This document shows positions 11,459-21,991 of a DNA stretch of 64,000 nt, piece by piece (the first letter of the stretch is position 1; each line of letters opens with the position of its first letter). Origin of the DNA: Isoetes taiwanensis (Eukaryota > Streptophyta > Lycopodiopsida > Isoetales > Isoetaceae). The DNA is taken from assembly GCA_021234155.1 (NCBI GenBank), contig JAJEKV010000004.1, positions 8,000,109 to 8,064,108 on the forward strand. Direction: 5' to 3'. Below the pieces are notes generated by a model. It saw only the letters and a program-made list of their open reading frames with translations. It was not told the origin of the DNA and searched no databases. A program made the translations under genes and the position numbers.

Positions 11459-11861
11459 GAGCCCGACCACGAGGTTCATATCCGGAAAGGAGAGGAGGGA
11501 AAAAAATGAGAGGAATGTTTGTAACACTCTATTCTATGCTTCCCAAAGTCTCGACAAAGGTATTTCTTTTATGCAAAACCATAAAACTGTGTTTTTGTGC
11601 CACGCACAATGATCGAACTAGAAACACTACTTTGGTCCGGATTTTTGTAGTCAAAACTGAATTATTCTTCTTCTTTTTTTATCCAAAAGAGTTATGCATC
11701 TAAATGCAAACTGATTTTTTGGGTTTAACCCATGTTTCCAAGCAGACAAATCGACCATAGTTGATAACGCAATCGTGTGTATCAAGTCTCTGGAGCAAGA
11801 TTTGCAAAATTTATTGAAGAAGGGAGTTCAAAACAGGGCTATCGCAAAGTATCGAATATAG
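11459..11861 (+). pseudogene. Captured bHLH fragment, bHLH95/ZHOUPI-like
   Basis: Two exons of a plant basic helix-loop-helix factor sit inside the CACTA-like element. Exon A (11459-11559) reads EPDHEVHIRKGEEGKKMRGM then FVTLYSMLPKVSTK, which matches the basic region, helix 1 and loop of the bHLH95/ZHOUPI type (typically H-E-x-H-I-W-T-E-R-E-R-R-K-K-M). It is followed by a GT donor at 11560 and an intron. Exon B (11745-11861) reads DKSTIVDNAIVCIKSLEQDL, the second helix, and stops at TAG. The basic region has lost key Arg residues, and one base appears lost at the acceptor, so it cannot make a DNA-binding factor. Retained intron structure indicates capture of genomic DNA rather than of an mRNA. 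Confidence 0.7.
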
Positions 11862-12045
11862 CAGGCCAAGAAGGCACATCAAATCGAGTTGTCTCCAAAT
11901 CCGAGTTGTCTCCAAAGGCTAGCAAGCATAGTAATCATAGTTTTCCTTGTTTTTCTAGATCTTACAAGTCATTTGGCAAATAGCAGATCCTAGTTCCAAG
12001 CTATTAAATATTGTCCTACTTTGCACTTTATGATGCAAAATAAAA

Positions 12046-12172
12046 AATTTCCTGTATTAAAAGAGAACATATTGTATTGAATTTCCTGTATTAAAAGAGA
12101 ACATATTGTATTGAATTTCCTGTATTAAAAGAGAACATATTGTATTGAATTTCCTGTATTAAAAGAGAACAT
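12046..12172. repeat. 34-bp tandem repeat, 3.7 copies
   Basis: Near-identical units start AATTTCCTGTATTAAAAGAG and are followed by AACATATTGTATTG. Lack of divergence suggests recent expansion. Confidence 0.9.
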
Positions 12173-12439
12173 CCGATGAATGGCCGAGGAACTCTGCATC
12201 TTATGTTCACTTTTCCTTAAATAATATAAAAAATTTGATTATATTGTCTCTTTATGTGCAATTAAGTACTAAATGAAATGTTGCACCAAGAAATATGTAA
12301 CAAATTCTAAAAGTGACAAGAATACAATACTAAGAAACACTTGTACAAAGCAAAAAAACAAGTGATCTTTTCTCGATCAATAGGTAATAACATCACATAC
12401 TTTTAAATTAGAAACCACAATGTTCTTATTTGTAACATT

Positions 12440-13150
12440 GTTTCCGACGTGCAGTATTGCATTATTTACACGTAGACATTTATTTTCCGACGTGCAGTAT
12501 TGCATTATTTACATGTAGACATTTATTTGATTAGCTAGAATAATGTTTTTTTATTTAAAAAGTATGCCACGTGTCAATATCTCATTAGTTAAACAACCAC
12601 ACTAGAAACTCACGTTTTTTTCTATGTGTTATTATATTACTTTTTACATGTCCTCATTTTAGGAAAACAATAGCTAGATTTCAATAACACATGTAGTGTT
12701 TCGTAAATTTAAAAAAGGCCATGCGTGGTTTTCTTAATTTTGCAAAAACAACACTTGAAACGACGTGTCCATATTGAGGAAAAGAACATTTGAAAATATT
12801 ATTTTTCTATTTCCTACGTGTTTTTTTTTATAGTTCTTTATTTCTAGTGTTGTAATTTAGTTTTTCAGGTGTAGTAAAATTAAAACCTATGCGTGCTATT
12901 TTAAAGCTAAACAACGCGTGATTTTACAAAAAACAACAGCCAAGGAAAAAAGTACACGTTGACAAAAATTCACAAAAACTATATCAATTTTTTCTACGCG
13001 TGGATTTTTCTGCCAAAAGACCACCGTGGAATTTTTTTGCCAAAAAACCACTGTCTCTTTGTGCAAATCCGGATAAACGGGCCACGTGGACTTTTGGGGC
13101 CATTTCGGTGTTGTTTTTGGCATAAAACAACACTTCCGTACAACTAAAAA
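12440..13150. repeat. Right subterminal region of the CACTA-like element
   Basis: TTTCCGACGTGCAGTATTGC followed by ATTATTTACA.GTAGACATTT occurs twice (about 12446-12530). Further ACGTG- and ACATGT-containing pieces follow, and near the end repeated TTTTGCCAAAA(A/G)ACCAC phrases. Confidence 0.55.
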
Positions 13151-13182
13151 ATAACTGTGGACCAAAAATTGGGGTCAGTGTG

Positions 13183-14149
13183 TATGAGCAGGCAGAGGAC
13201 TACGCCGAGATGCTCATGGACGCCCTTCCAGTAATTCCGCGGACCTCCACACTAGAAGCGTGCCCGGACCCGACTTCGCTATTACGAGATCGTGGACGGG
13301 TGCTTTTGAGACACCCCCGGCGTGCGTGGCCGCTGGTCGACAACATTCAGCGTAACCGATGGTTTGATGCGAGTGTAAAAAGCATAAAGCTTCGTCACAT
13401 TCGGATCCAGTTGCAGCTTGCGGGCCACCACGATCTGGCGCCCATCCGAAGGACACAAAGGTGCGGTACCTTGCCCGGCATCGGGGAGATGTTGACCTGC
13501 TAGACACTCATCCTCTCCGAACCTTTTGGCGAAGAGTGCTTGAAGGCCGACCCTACTGAGGGGACATCACATCGAGGCGGTGGGAGCGGTACTTGCAAAG
13601 AAGCACTATGACCCGCCAGGGACGCGTACGCCCATACCCCCACAGGATGGCCCCCCATTGGTTCTCGTGGACGAGGATGTTGAGGAGGGCCTGCAACGGC
13701 TGGCTAATGGGAAGGCAGCTGACCTCGATGGTATGCAGGCCGAGTTACTCAAATGGGCAGGGCAGCCGCTTGTGCCGGTCCTCACTACCCTGTTCAACAG
13801 AGCATTGCAGGAAGGTCTCCCCCGACAATGGACCACAAGCAGGGTTGTTCCCATTCACAAGGCGGGCGACCCACCACGGTCGCCAATTCTGGGGACGATC
13901 ATGGTCAGTTCAGTATTTGCCAAACTGTTGGCTGGCATTCTCGAGCAGCAGTTGACCCGCTGGGCAGAGGCAGCAGATGTGCGAGCCCTCACACAGGCAG
14001 GCTTTAGACCCCGCCACTCAACGATTGACCATATCTTTACACTGCGGGCACTGATTGAAGACAGCCGGAATCATCGGCAGGACTTGTATTGCTGCTTTGT
14101 GGACTTCGCGAAGGCTTTTGATACGGTTCCGGGAAAAGGCGTGGGCTAG
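13183..14149 (+). pseudogene. LINE reverse transcriptase, N-terminal part
   Basis: The frame continues from the endonuclease at the duplicated TAT codon (YEQAEDYAEML...). After a frame break it resumes at 13580 with an RT: GLQRLANGKAADLDGMQAEL, then ARALTQAGFRPRHST-like residues (VRALTQAGFRPRHSTIDHIF), then the catalytic block A CCFVDFAKAFDTV near 14090. The frame is lost at about 14143. The family polymerises cDNA at the nicked target. Stops and frameshifts make this copy inactive. Confidence 0.85.
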
Positions 14150-15402
14150 ACTGCGTCAGCTGGGGCTCCCGCTGTGCGCGTAATGCCATATACTGAGTTG
14201 TATGAGAGTTGTTTTGGCGGGGATCACCCGGCGGGCCAAGCATTCACCAGTAGTATCGGGGTCCGGCTGTGGTTGCCCCCTCGCCAACACCTTTTGGCCT
14301 CTACATTGATCGGTTAGAGCCCGGCTTCGCGAGCATGGGGATGGCATACGACTTTTGCACCGGGTCATCCGGCTCATCTATATGCGGGACGATGTTGGCT
14401 GGCTTTGGCCCACACCCCGAAGCTATGATCTCACACGGATGCCCTAGACACCTTTTGTCGCTACTGAGACATGCGCGTCAATCGGCCAAGACCGGGGTGG
14501 TTCTCATATCCTCTTCACGTCACCCCATGCCTCCCGCACTCACATATCGGGGGCGGCTGTGGGCGTCACGCCCACCTACAAGTACCTAGGGGTGGAGTTC
14601 CCCTCCTCGCTCTCTTTGGGAGGCGTCTATCCGCTATGGGTGGGTGAAGCAGGCTGGAAAGCGCTTTATGCCATGCGGAACAATGATCTACCGTGCAGAG
14701 CTCTATGATTGGGGCCATCGGTCACATCTTTAGGACAACCGGTCGAAATTGTCCTTCCATGCGGGGTCGAGGTTTGGGGCCCTACGCCTCTTTGGCGACT
14801 GGAATGACTTGGAGCAGGTGCGAAGGCATTTTGGCACGGGCACTTGGGGTGAAACCTTCAAAGTCCCCTATCGATTACGCTGCAGAAATCGGATTCTTGC
14901 CGCCCGCCGGGCAGCCCTTGATAGACACATCGTCTATTTTGAGTAAAGTGGTTACTATGGGTGATGCTGGCTCCCTTTGGGCTTACACCGCGTGGCCATG
15001 GGTCCTTGATGGCTTAGGCCTGTTGGAGGGGTAAGAGATCGATGGTTCGCCGGATGGAAGCGGCAGAAGCACAGATCGTCGCGGTGTGGTACGGCCGATC
15101 GTGACAGCCTGCGGGAGTACCTAGACGCTTGTTTCCTTGGCAAGCTCTGGGACCCCGGCGCTCTAGAGCAGGTCAAAATGGCCCATTACAAGGAGCACAT
15201 CAACCCCGTGTTAGCCCGGGGCCCACATCTCTACCTGCGTTCCCAGCTGCCCCTGAAAAAGCGCAGACTCATTGCCTCCATTCGCACAGGTGCCCACCAT
15301 CTTCGCATCGAGACGGGCAGGTGGATTGGGGAGCCCCGCCAGGACAGGCTCTGTCAGTGCTGTCAAACGGGTGCCATTGAGGATGAGTCTCACACTTTCT
15401 AG
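14150..15402 (+). pseudogene. LINE RT C-terminal part and Cys/His finger, degenerate
   Basis: RT remnants are scattered over three frames (LYIDRLEPGF near 14300). A more open stretch at 15178-15402 ends with HHLRIETGRW and RLCQCCQTGAIEDESHTF, the start of the terminal Cys/His motif. An in-frame TAG follows, and the rest of the finger (SCPALIRI) lies beyond it. No YxDD catalytic block was found intact. Confidence 0.7.
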
Positions 15403-15811
15403 AGTTGCCCAGCGTTGATCCGGATCGGGGCGAATCGCTCCCTTGAAATGCGGGTAGGACTTGCCCTTGCATTTCTTTGATGAACACACCGTCGATGCGT
15501 GCGGCTCCGGGTCGCATTACATTCGAGGTAATCTTGGACTGCGAGGTCACCTTTGCCCTTTGGCTGCCCCGTGATTAGGCACTACCAAAAGTGCGGTGCA
15601 TGATTTGTATATATTTGGGTGTTTACGCATTTTATATGTTAGGCGGTTTGTCGGCCAGGCTGATTGCTGCCACGGTTTTTCCCTCGAAAACACTTCGGGG
15701 CGGGGGTTTTTTAATCCAGGCAGTAATCCGCTTGCTGCGTTTTTGTATTGGGTCCCATAGACCGATTGGTCTCCGTGGACGATAAAAGTACCTTCCTTCC
15801 TTCCTTCCTTC
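15403..15811 (+). other. LINE 3' UTR and (CTTC)n tail
   Basis: Homologous over its last ~130 bp to the LINE ends at 785-940 and 2225-2275. It ends with CCTTCC repeats abutting the Copia LTR at 15812. Confidence 0.75.
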
Positions 15812-15977
15812 CACAAGACAAGATCAAATTTTATTCATATGAGATACATATTTATACATCAATATGAGCCACTATTGGACTAGTGCCACAATAGGCAAGA
15901 GTACTATATGTGACATACGTGCCATACATGGCAAAAGGTAAAGGTGCACGTCTCCTATAGAAAGGAGATTCCAAACA
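15812..15977 (-). repeat. Copia 3' LTR, main part
   Basis: Nearly identical to 21821-21986. The missing outer 20 bp lie at 2843-2862, and about 12 bp between them were lost at LINE insertion. Confidence 0.92.
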
Positions 15978-15992
15978 CCCTCCCTGCAACTT
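15978..15992 (-). other. Copia polypurine tract
   Basis: The minus strand reads GTTGCAGGGAGGG directly upstream of the 3' LTR, the expected plus-strand primer. Confidence 0.6.
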
Positions 15993-16129
15993 TAGCCTTT
16001 TGAACAAAATAATTGTATTCATATTTAAAGATGCCTCCAACCATCCCTCCCTGCATCTTTAATCTAGTGCTTGGATCAAAAAAACCTTTTGTGGGTTAAA
16101 AGGAAAAAACCCAAGCACTTTCAGAACAC

Positions 16130-17052
16130 TCAAGTAACAACAAAAGATTCAACAATTCCAAGAGCTGCTTTGCACATCTCTTGTTTCTGAAGTCCTAATG
16201 CTTTGGTGAAGATGTCAGCAACCATCGTAGATGTTGGACAATATTTAAGCACAATAGTCTTCTTTTGTACTTCCAACTTGATATAATGATAGTGTATCTC
16301 AATATGTTTAGATTTAGAATGGAAAACCTCATCTTTTGTTAATGTAATCGTACTTTGATTATCACACATGAGTAGAGTAGGCAGTAGGCTCCACCTGAGT
16401 TTAATGCAAACAATCCATCAACTGTCGCAACCAAACCAATTCTCTGCTGGCAAACTGATACAGCAACATACTCCGCTTCTGTGGTGGAAACATAAACACA
16501 TCGTTGCGTATCAGGACAACTACCCCAATCAACATCTGTATAGCTTAGCAAAGTCAATATATCAACATCATTCTGCTTTGCGTACAACAATAAACCACAG
16601 GTAGAAGTGCCTTTCAAGTATCTCAAAACCCTTTTAGCAGCAGTCCAATGAACCTGTCCAGGATTGGTCATGAATTGAACAAGGGTATTAGCAACATAAC
16701 TAATATCAGGGCGAGTTGCATTGGCAGAATACATCAATGCACCAACCAAACTAGCATAAGGACATTTTTGCATTTGCAATCTTTCTTCATCAGTGCAAGG
16801 ACTTTGTTTTTGAGAAAGTTTGAAATATCTAGAACTAGCAACAAGAGGAGTACTTTCTGATTTTGCTTCAAGGAGGCCAAACTTTTCAATGAGCGTAGAG
16901 ATATATGTGCATGAGTGAATTGCACCCAAGTCTACCATCTCAAAAACTGCAGATAATAAAACTTTCATGTGATGTAAGTAGGGTAAATCATTGCAAACAA
17001 AGAATGTATCATCGACATATAAGGCAATGAAAACATAATAAGACCCTTCCAT
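16130..17052 (-). pseudogene. Copia RT (C-terminal half) and RNase H
   Basis: Reverse transcriptase residues YVFIALYVDDTFFV (YVDD catalytic motif) are followed by the connection region (LVGALMYSANATRPDISYV, LRYLKGTSTCGLLLY) and then RNase H. The RNase H is in two frames and ends CDNQSTITLTKDEVFHSKSK and ADIFTKALG, the typical Copia terminus. A frame break lies near 16370 and part of the RNase H core is missing. The hAT-type element at 17130-18852 cuts the RT just upstream. Confidence 0.88.
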
Positions 17053-17129
17053 TTTTGAAGTAAATATTCAAATCATTCACACTAGAAAGGAATCCAAAAA
17101 CCAAGTCCTCTTGTCCAAGTGTTCTAATG

Positions 17130-18852
17130 CAGTGTTGTTTACGTACCCGTATTTTACGTTTACGTACGTCCCGTACCTTCCTCACAGTACTATACGTACT
17201 ATACCTATAAGTTGACAGGTCAAATTGAGCTCTTGTTTTATTAATACCGTACTTAACGTATTAAAAAAAAAGGAAAACCCAAATCCTTGTAGGAAAATAA
17301 AAAACCCCAAAACTTCCCTCCTCTGACCTTTTACCCTAGCCGCCGGATTCGAGCCCCAAGAGGTCTGTCATCAGCTTCGAAGGGCCAAGAGCCAAGAGGT
17401 CTGTCATCAGCTTTTGAATGCAGCTTCGAATGCAACAATCAGCAACTACTTACATTAGTTTATCTCTGTGTGCAGATTGCAAGTGGAGATAACTATTCTT
17501 ACATCAGCTTTGCTCTTGCTTCCTGTGTGTTTTTGCTTGAACCGTCCTCATTCCTTGATCTTAGAGATTGCAGTTGTTAATAAATAATTGTTTTGTTTTT
17601 GCATCTGTGTTTAAACCGTCCTCTATTAAATTTATTATTCTGTGTTCTGTCCATTTTTTACAACTTAGCTCACAGCTACCCGAAGCAGGAAGCAACAACC
17701 CTAAATACAAAATCACCTATTGTATTTCAGGTCTTTCCTTTCTTTATTCTTGTAATTCATTTAGACCTGAAAGTATACAACATTTATGTGTCTGATTTTA
17801 TGCATTCTTGGCTTGCTTTGCATCCACGATCTTCTGTTGTGCTCTTTGCACATCATCCTTCTATTTGGTTTTGAGTATATATGTGTGATTTATAGCAGTA
17901 TTTAAATAGAATAGAGGCCCTTTACTAGGGCGTCAGAATTTATATCATTGTACACTACTGTCAACCTTGGAATAATTGTATCTTGATTGTTCCCTCCCCA
18001 AACTTCTCTATTACATTGTATAGGACAATAAAAGCAGGCTTGAAACCATTGTGTAGGACAATAAAAGTAGGGCCTGAAACCTGCAACCAATCTTATAATG
18101 TTGTAATTTGAGAAGTCCGGGTCTTTGAGAAGTCTAATATTGCTGTCCCGTTGTTCATAAGATCACACCTGGTTTATAATCTGCCATGTTGTACGGCACG
18201 TGGCAGAGCATGATAGGGCTGAATTGCACCTAGCTGTTTTTTGCCCAGTATTGCTAATATGTGCCTTTCTCCTAGAACCTTATGTTCATCTCGTTATTCA
18301 TTCCCTTCCACAAGACCACAACATAGACATGTAAATTCAAATTTGGATGGAGCAGGTGTATATTGTTGTTGGTATTGCTTCTTGCTAATGGGAACTTGTA
18401 ATAGAACTACGACAATATAGAAAAAAATGAGAGGAATGCTTGCAAGCAGGCAAAACCCATGGATGCAAAAAATAACTTAGTTCCAAAGACAGAAATGCTA
18501 AAATTATGAGGAGATATAACTCTTAAATAGACATATTTCGATTTCAAAGCTTTGAGAAATACTTAATTTTCTAGAGTAATATATTTTGGTTCAATTATTT
18601 AAAACTTGAAGTTCTTCATATTAGTTGTTATTGCAACTATTTTAAATGCAATACAAGAATTTATAGTTTTAAAAAATTACACGAAGTATTTATCGTACTA
18701 TACGTAAAGTATGTATTTTACATATTTAATAAGTATTTTATAATTCTAAAAAACGTATTTAAAGTACTTTTTAAATGAGAGGTATGCATACGGTATGAAT
18801 ACGTTAAGTATGTATAATACCCGTACCGTACTTAACGTACCTGACAACACTG
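17130..18852. mobile_element. Non-autonomous hAT-type transposon
   Basis: The left end is CAGTGTTGT and the right end ACAACACTG, a perfect 9-bp inverted repeat. The 8-bp target duplication TTCTAATG is at 17122-17129 and 18853-18860. An 8-bp duplication with CAGTG termini is the hAT signature. Subterminal regions are rich in TACGTAC/TTAACGTA motifs on both sides. No transposase frame is present in its 1.7 kb. Short ORFs at 17.6-17.9 kb resemble nothing known. Confidence 0.92.
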
Positions 18853-18860
18853 TTCTAATG

Positions 18861-19967
18861 TTAGAGCATCCTCCATAGAAATCATCAGTAAGATATTCTA
18901 ACATCCATTGTGTCGGCTTTCATGCTCGACGTGCAATAACATCATCATGAGCAACCTCATGAATAATCTCATTAAGACCAAAATGATCTTCCTCATCAAT
19001 ATTAGCAAAATTATGAACAAAGTCAAGGACATCAAGAGCAAAGGCAGATTCAGTAATAGGAGCAGGGGCAGTAACAGGAGCATGATCTCATCAGTAGAAT
19101 GAAGATAAGTAAATGAAAAGCTGTTTCCCAAATTGATATATTTTGGCATTATAGGCGTATCTAATAAAATAGCTTCCTTAGCAAAATCATCATTTTTACT
19201 CTCTTCAGGAGGAATATGAACATAAGCAGTACAGCAAACCAAAATCATACAAAATTGGCAATATTGGGTTTAATAGGACCAAGCTTCTAATGAAATTTTG
19301 CCTTTCAATAAATAAGTAAGCAATTTTGCAGGTACACAGCGGCGCCAACAACTTCTGCATAGAAACACATCCAAAATAATATGAGTAAGCATGCAATGCA
19401 CCACATTCATGATGGTGCAATTCTTCCTCTCAGCAATACCATCCTGTTGAGGAGAATAAGGTGCAATGTATTCAAGAACAATGCTTGAATTTGCACAAAC
19501 GTTGTCAAATACCAAGGACTTAAACTTGCCACCATTATCAGTTCACAGTCTCTGAATCATTGTTCTAGTTTGAACTCCTATCATCTTTACAAAAGACTGA
19601 TAATACTTCAAGTTTTCGAGTAATAAAGTACATAAATGTATAACCAAAGAGAATCGCAGAATTATAGAATGGTCCACAAAGTTTAGAACGGACCAGTTCT
19701 AAGACTCGCGTAGCACGATATCTTTCCCCAGAGAATGAGTGGCAATACCAATAACATATGCCTCACAAGCATTCAATACTCCACAAGGTTAGCACAGCTC
19801 ATGTCCAAAAGAGCTTGAAAGCCAGCATGACCAAAACGTCGATGCCACAAAGTACTGATATCATCACCATGAGATATCACAACATTAGCAAACCCATCAT
19901 TCATCTTGAGTTTATAAAGATTGTCTTTGATGAAAAGCTGTGAAAGGTCTTCATATTTGGCGACCAT
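18861..19967 (-). pseudogene. Copia integrase and GAG-pre-integrase, degenerate
   Basis: ISTLWHRRFGHAGFQALLDM at 19773-19967 is the GAG-pre-integrase zinc-binding start (LWHxRxGH). SIVLEYIAPYSPQQDGIAER at 19270-19515 is the integrase core around its catalytic Glu. The segment down to 18861 continues as fragmented coding sequence towards the RT. Multiple stops. Confidence 0.8.
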
Positions 19968-21775
19968 ATCTTAAAAGAGGTTTCCATGTATTTTCAAAGA
20001 GCCATAAAGAAGTAGCATCACCACCACATAGTGTTAGACCAAATTTTGCACGAGGTCATACAAAAGGAAACTTATCTAGATGCCAAACAACAACATGACA
20101 AGCTTTGACACAAAAAGTATGTTGGCTTGTTAAATTCAATAAGAAAATCTATAACATTGAGGCAAAAAATAGAAGGGGGCACGCGCATTGAAATTCAACA
20201 CTAAAACCAATATCCAATACATGCAAAATTTCATGCCTCCTCAACAATCATCCTTATTTAACATTCATGAAAGTGTTAGTTTCAAGCACATTATACATAT
20301 CTCTTACCAGGTGGACCTCATGATGAATTCCAAGAAAAACTTTATGTTGTGTAGCAAACTTCCTGTAATAACATTCATCTTCCAAAGTCAATCTTTAAGA
20401 AAACTTTCCAATTAGAGATATTCAATCAGTCAATCTCCAATGAGATTTTCCAATGTCAGTAAACCAAAACTCCAATGAGAGTTTCCAATGTCAGTAAGTC
20501 AAATCTCCAATGAGATGTTCAATTAGATACTGGCCAATTTTCAAGCAAGCTCCAAGGAGATTGCTTTACCAAATTTCTAGTTTGCAATTATATATTTGTC
20601 AATTTTGAATAACATATCTTCTAGTTTGCATCTCCAATGAGATTTTCATTACACACTAGCAAATCGTAAATTCGTCTACAACAAGATAGTAGAACGACAA
20701 GACATATGCCAAAATATGATATTTGTCATCACCGCATGTAGTTACATGTACAAATACATCATTCAATGTACAAATACATCATTCAATGTCAACCCATACG
20801 TATATGTATACTGCAATGCCAAAAGACACATCCATTGTAAAGAAATTAATCGACACATCAGATCATTGAATACAAAACCAATAAACATAATACCTGTCGT
20901 TCTTTACCATAACTTGTTCATGCACACAACCAAAAATTAATCCACAATTCAAGAATAATACGCACATGCAACATCAAATGCGATTTCAACAGTGTAGCTA
21001 GCAGATAAATCGAACTGCTAAAATTCCTAAGCACATGATAATCAAAACTTGCACACCTTCATGCTATCATACTTAACTTTCATACGTAAGTTCCATCATT
21101 TAAAACTTCCATGCTTAACTTCCATGTAATTTAATAGGTATTTAACATCCCTGGGATATGGCTAAAGGCAATGCATATCCAACTAGTTAAGAGCAAATTC
21201 TTAGGCAAGGAAATTAATGGTAGGCAGGATTTCAACACCCTGAATCCCTCTTCAACGAGCAAGAGATGACAAAGTCTTCAGTTTCAAATCAGAGGTTTTA
21301 GACTACTACAGCATGCTACCAATAGCTATTAGGAATCATTCTGAGGCAGCTATTAAAAAGCTAGTTAGGCATATATCTTCAGGATCCATACAATGATGGT
21401 CTAGAAGATTCACAGATGCATTAAAAGGATATAGTTAATCATCAACAAGTAATACTACTTTTTATCTTCAACAAATAACAAAGAATTAACTACCACTCTC
21501 CATCCTTTCTTTTCCTCCTGCAGTCTTAAAACAGGGTTAGTCACTAAAATTTCGATAACTCAAAAACTAATTATCCTTTTTGGCTGATTTTTGTTCCCAC
21601 TTAAACTAGACTTTAAGATCTTTCCAGAAAGCTTTAGATCGAATGAATCTGATCTATATTAGAAACGTTATGGCCTTCCAAAGCAAGGCTATCTTTTTAC
21701 TCCATAGCTGTGACTTTCTACTTCTGCTTTTGTATCAAACATAAAACTAATGCTTATAGACTGTACAACGAATCT
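19968..21775 (-). other. Copia gag/leader region, degraded
   Basis: This is where gag should lie. No zinc knuckle or long frame survives. Around 20400-20640 the phrase TCTCCAATGAGATTTTCCAA recurs in short degenerate repeats. Confidence 0.5.
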
Positions 21776-21788
21776 GGCTCTGATACCA
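21776..21788 (-). other. Copia primer-binding site
   Basis: The minus strand reads TGGTATCAGAGCC directly after the LTR end, complementary to initiator tRNA-Met as in most plant Copia elements. Confidence 0.9.
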
Positions 21789-21986
21789 TGTTAGAAATAT
21801 GAGACACACAAAACTTTTCCCACAAGACAAGATCAAATTTTATTCATATGAGATACATATTTATACATCAATATGAGCCACTATTGGACTAGTGCCACAA
21901 TAGGCAAGAGTGCTATATGTGACATACGTGCCATACATGGCAAAAGGTAAAGGTGCACGTCTCCTATAGAAAGGAGATTCCAAACA
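21789..21986 (-). repeat. Copia 5' LTR, intact, 198 bp
   Basis: Ends TGTT...AACA. Followed by the AATTA duplication at 21987-21991. Confidence 0.93.
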
Positions 21987-21991
21987 AATTA

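Larger units (their letters stand above)
4862..13182. mobile_element. CACTA-like DNA transposon, non-autonomous, 8.3 kb
   Basis: The ends are inverted repeats of about 30 bp. The left end begins CACACTCACCCCGATTTTTG and continues GTCCACTGTT. The complement of the right end begins CACACTGACCCCAATTTTTG and continues GTCCACAGTT. The 3-bp flank TAT occurs at 4859-4861 and 13183-13185. Termini starting CAC(AC)T with a 3-bp duplication and subterminal repeats fit the CACTA (En/Spm) superfamily, though the end is not the classical CACTA. No transposase frame is visible. The interior is filled by repeats and a captured bHLH fragment, so it needed a helper. Confidence 0.85.
2863..15811 (+). mobile_element. 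LINE retrotransposon inserted in the Copia LTR
   Basis: A non-LTR element on the plus strand, about 4.6 kb once the CACTA-like insertion (4862-13182) is removed. In order it has a GC-rich 5' part, an APE-type endonuclease (3983-4858), a reverse transcriptase (from 13186) and a C-terminal Cys/His finger near 15350. The 3' UTR contains TTGTATTGGGTCCCATAGAC and GGTCTCCGTGGACG and ends in a (CTTC)n tail at 15790-15811. It sits in the Copia LTR with loss of about 12 bp of target (equivalent to 21809-21820), a small target-site deletion rather than a duplication. Several frameshifts show it is dead. Confidence 0.85.
2843..21986 (-). mobile_element. Ty1/Copia retrotransposon swollen by nested insertions
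   Basis: The right LTR (21789-21986) starts TGTTAGAAATATGAG and ends TTCCAAACA. The left LTR is split: its first 20 bp are at 2843-2862 and the rest at 15812-15977. The outer flanks carry the same 5 bp, AATTA, at 2838-2842 and 21987-21991, a target-site duplication proving that both pieces belong to one insertion. The primer-binding site lies inside the right LTR and the polypurine tract inside the left one, so the element runs on the minus strand. Without the LINE (2863-15811) and the hAT-type element (17130-18852) it would be about 4.5 kb. GAG-pre-integrase, integrase, RT with YVDD, and RNase H are visible in Copia order but with frameshifts and stops. Confidence 0.93.

Noticed and set aside
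18415-18450. Second bHLH copy (AAAAAAATGAGAGGAATG also at 11500)
   Set aside because: Similarity is about 18 bp and does not extend into the flanking coding sequence.
15812-21986. A simple 6-kb Copia element ending at 15812
   Set aside because: Its left LTR would lack 32 bp and have no target duplication. The missing end and the AATTA duplication are at 2838-2862.
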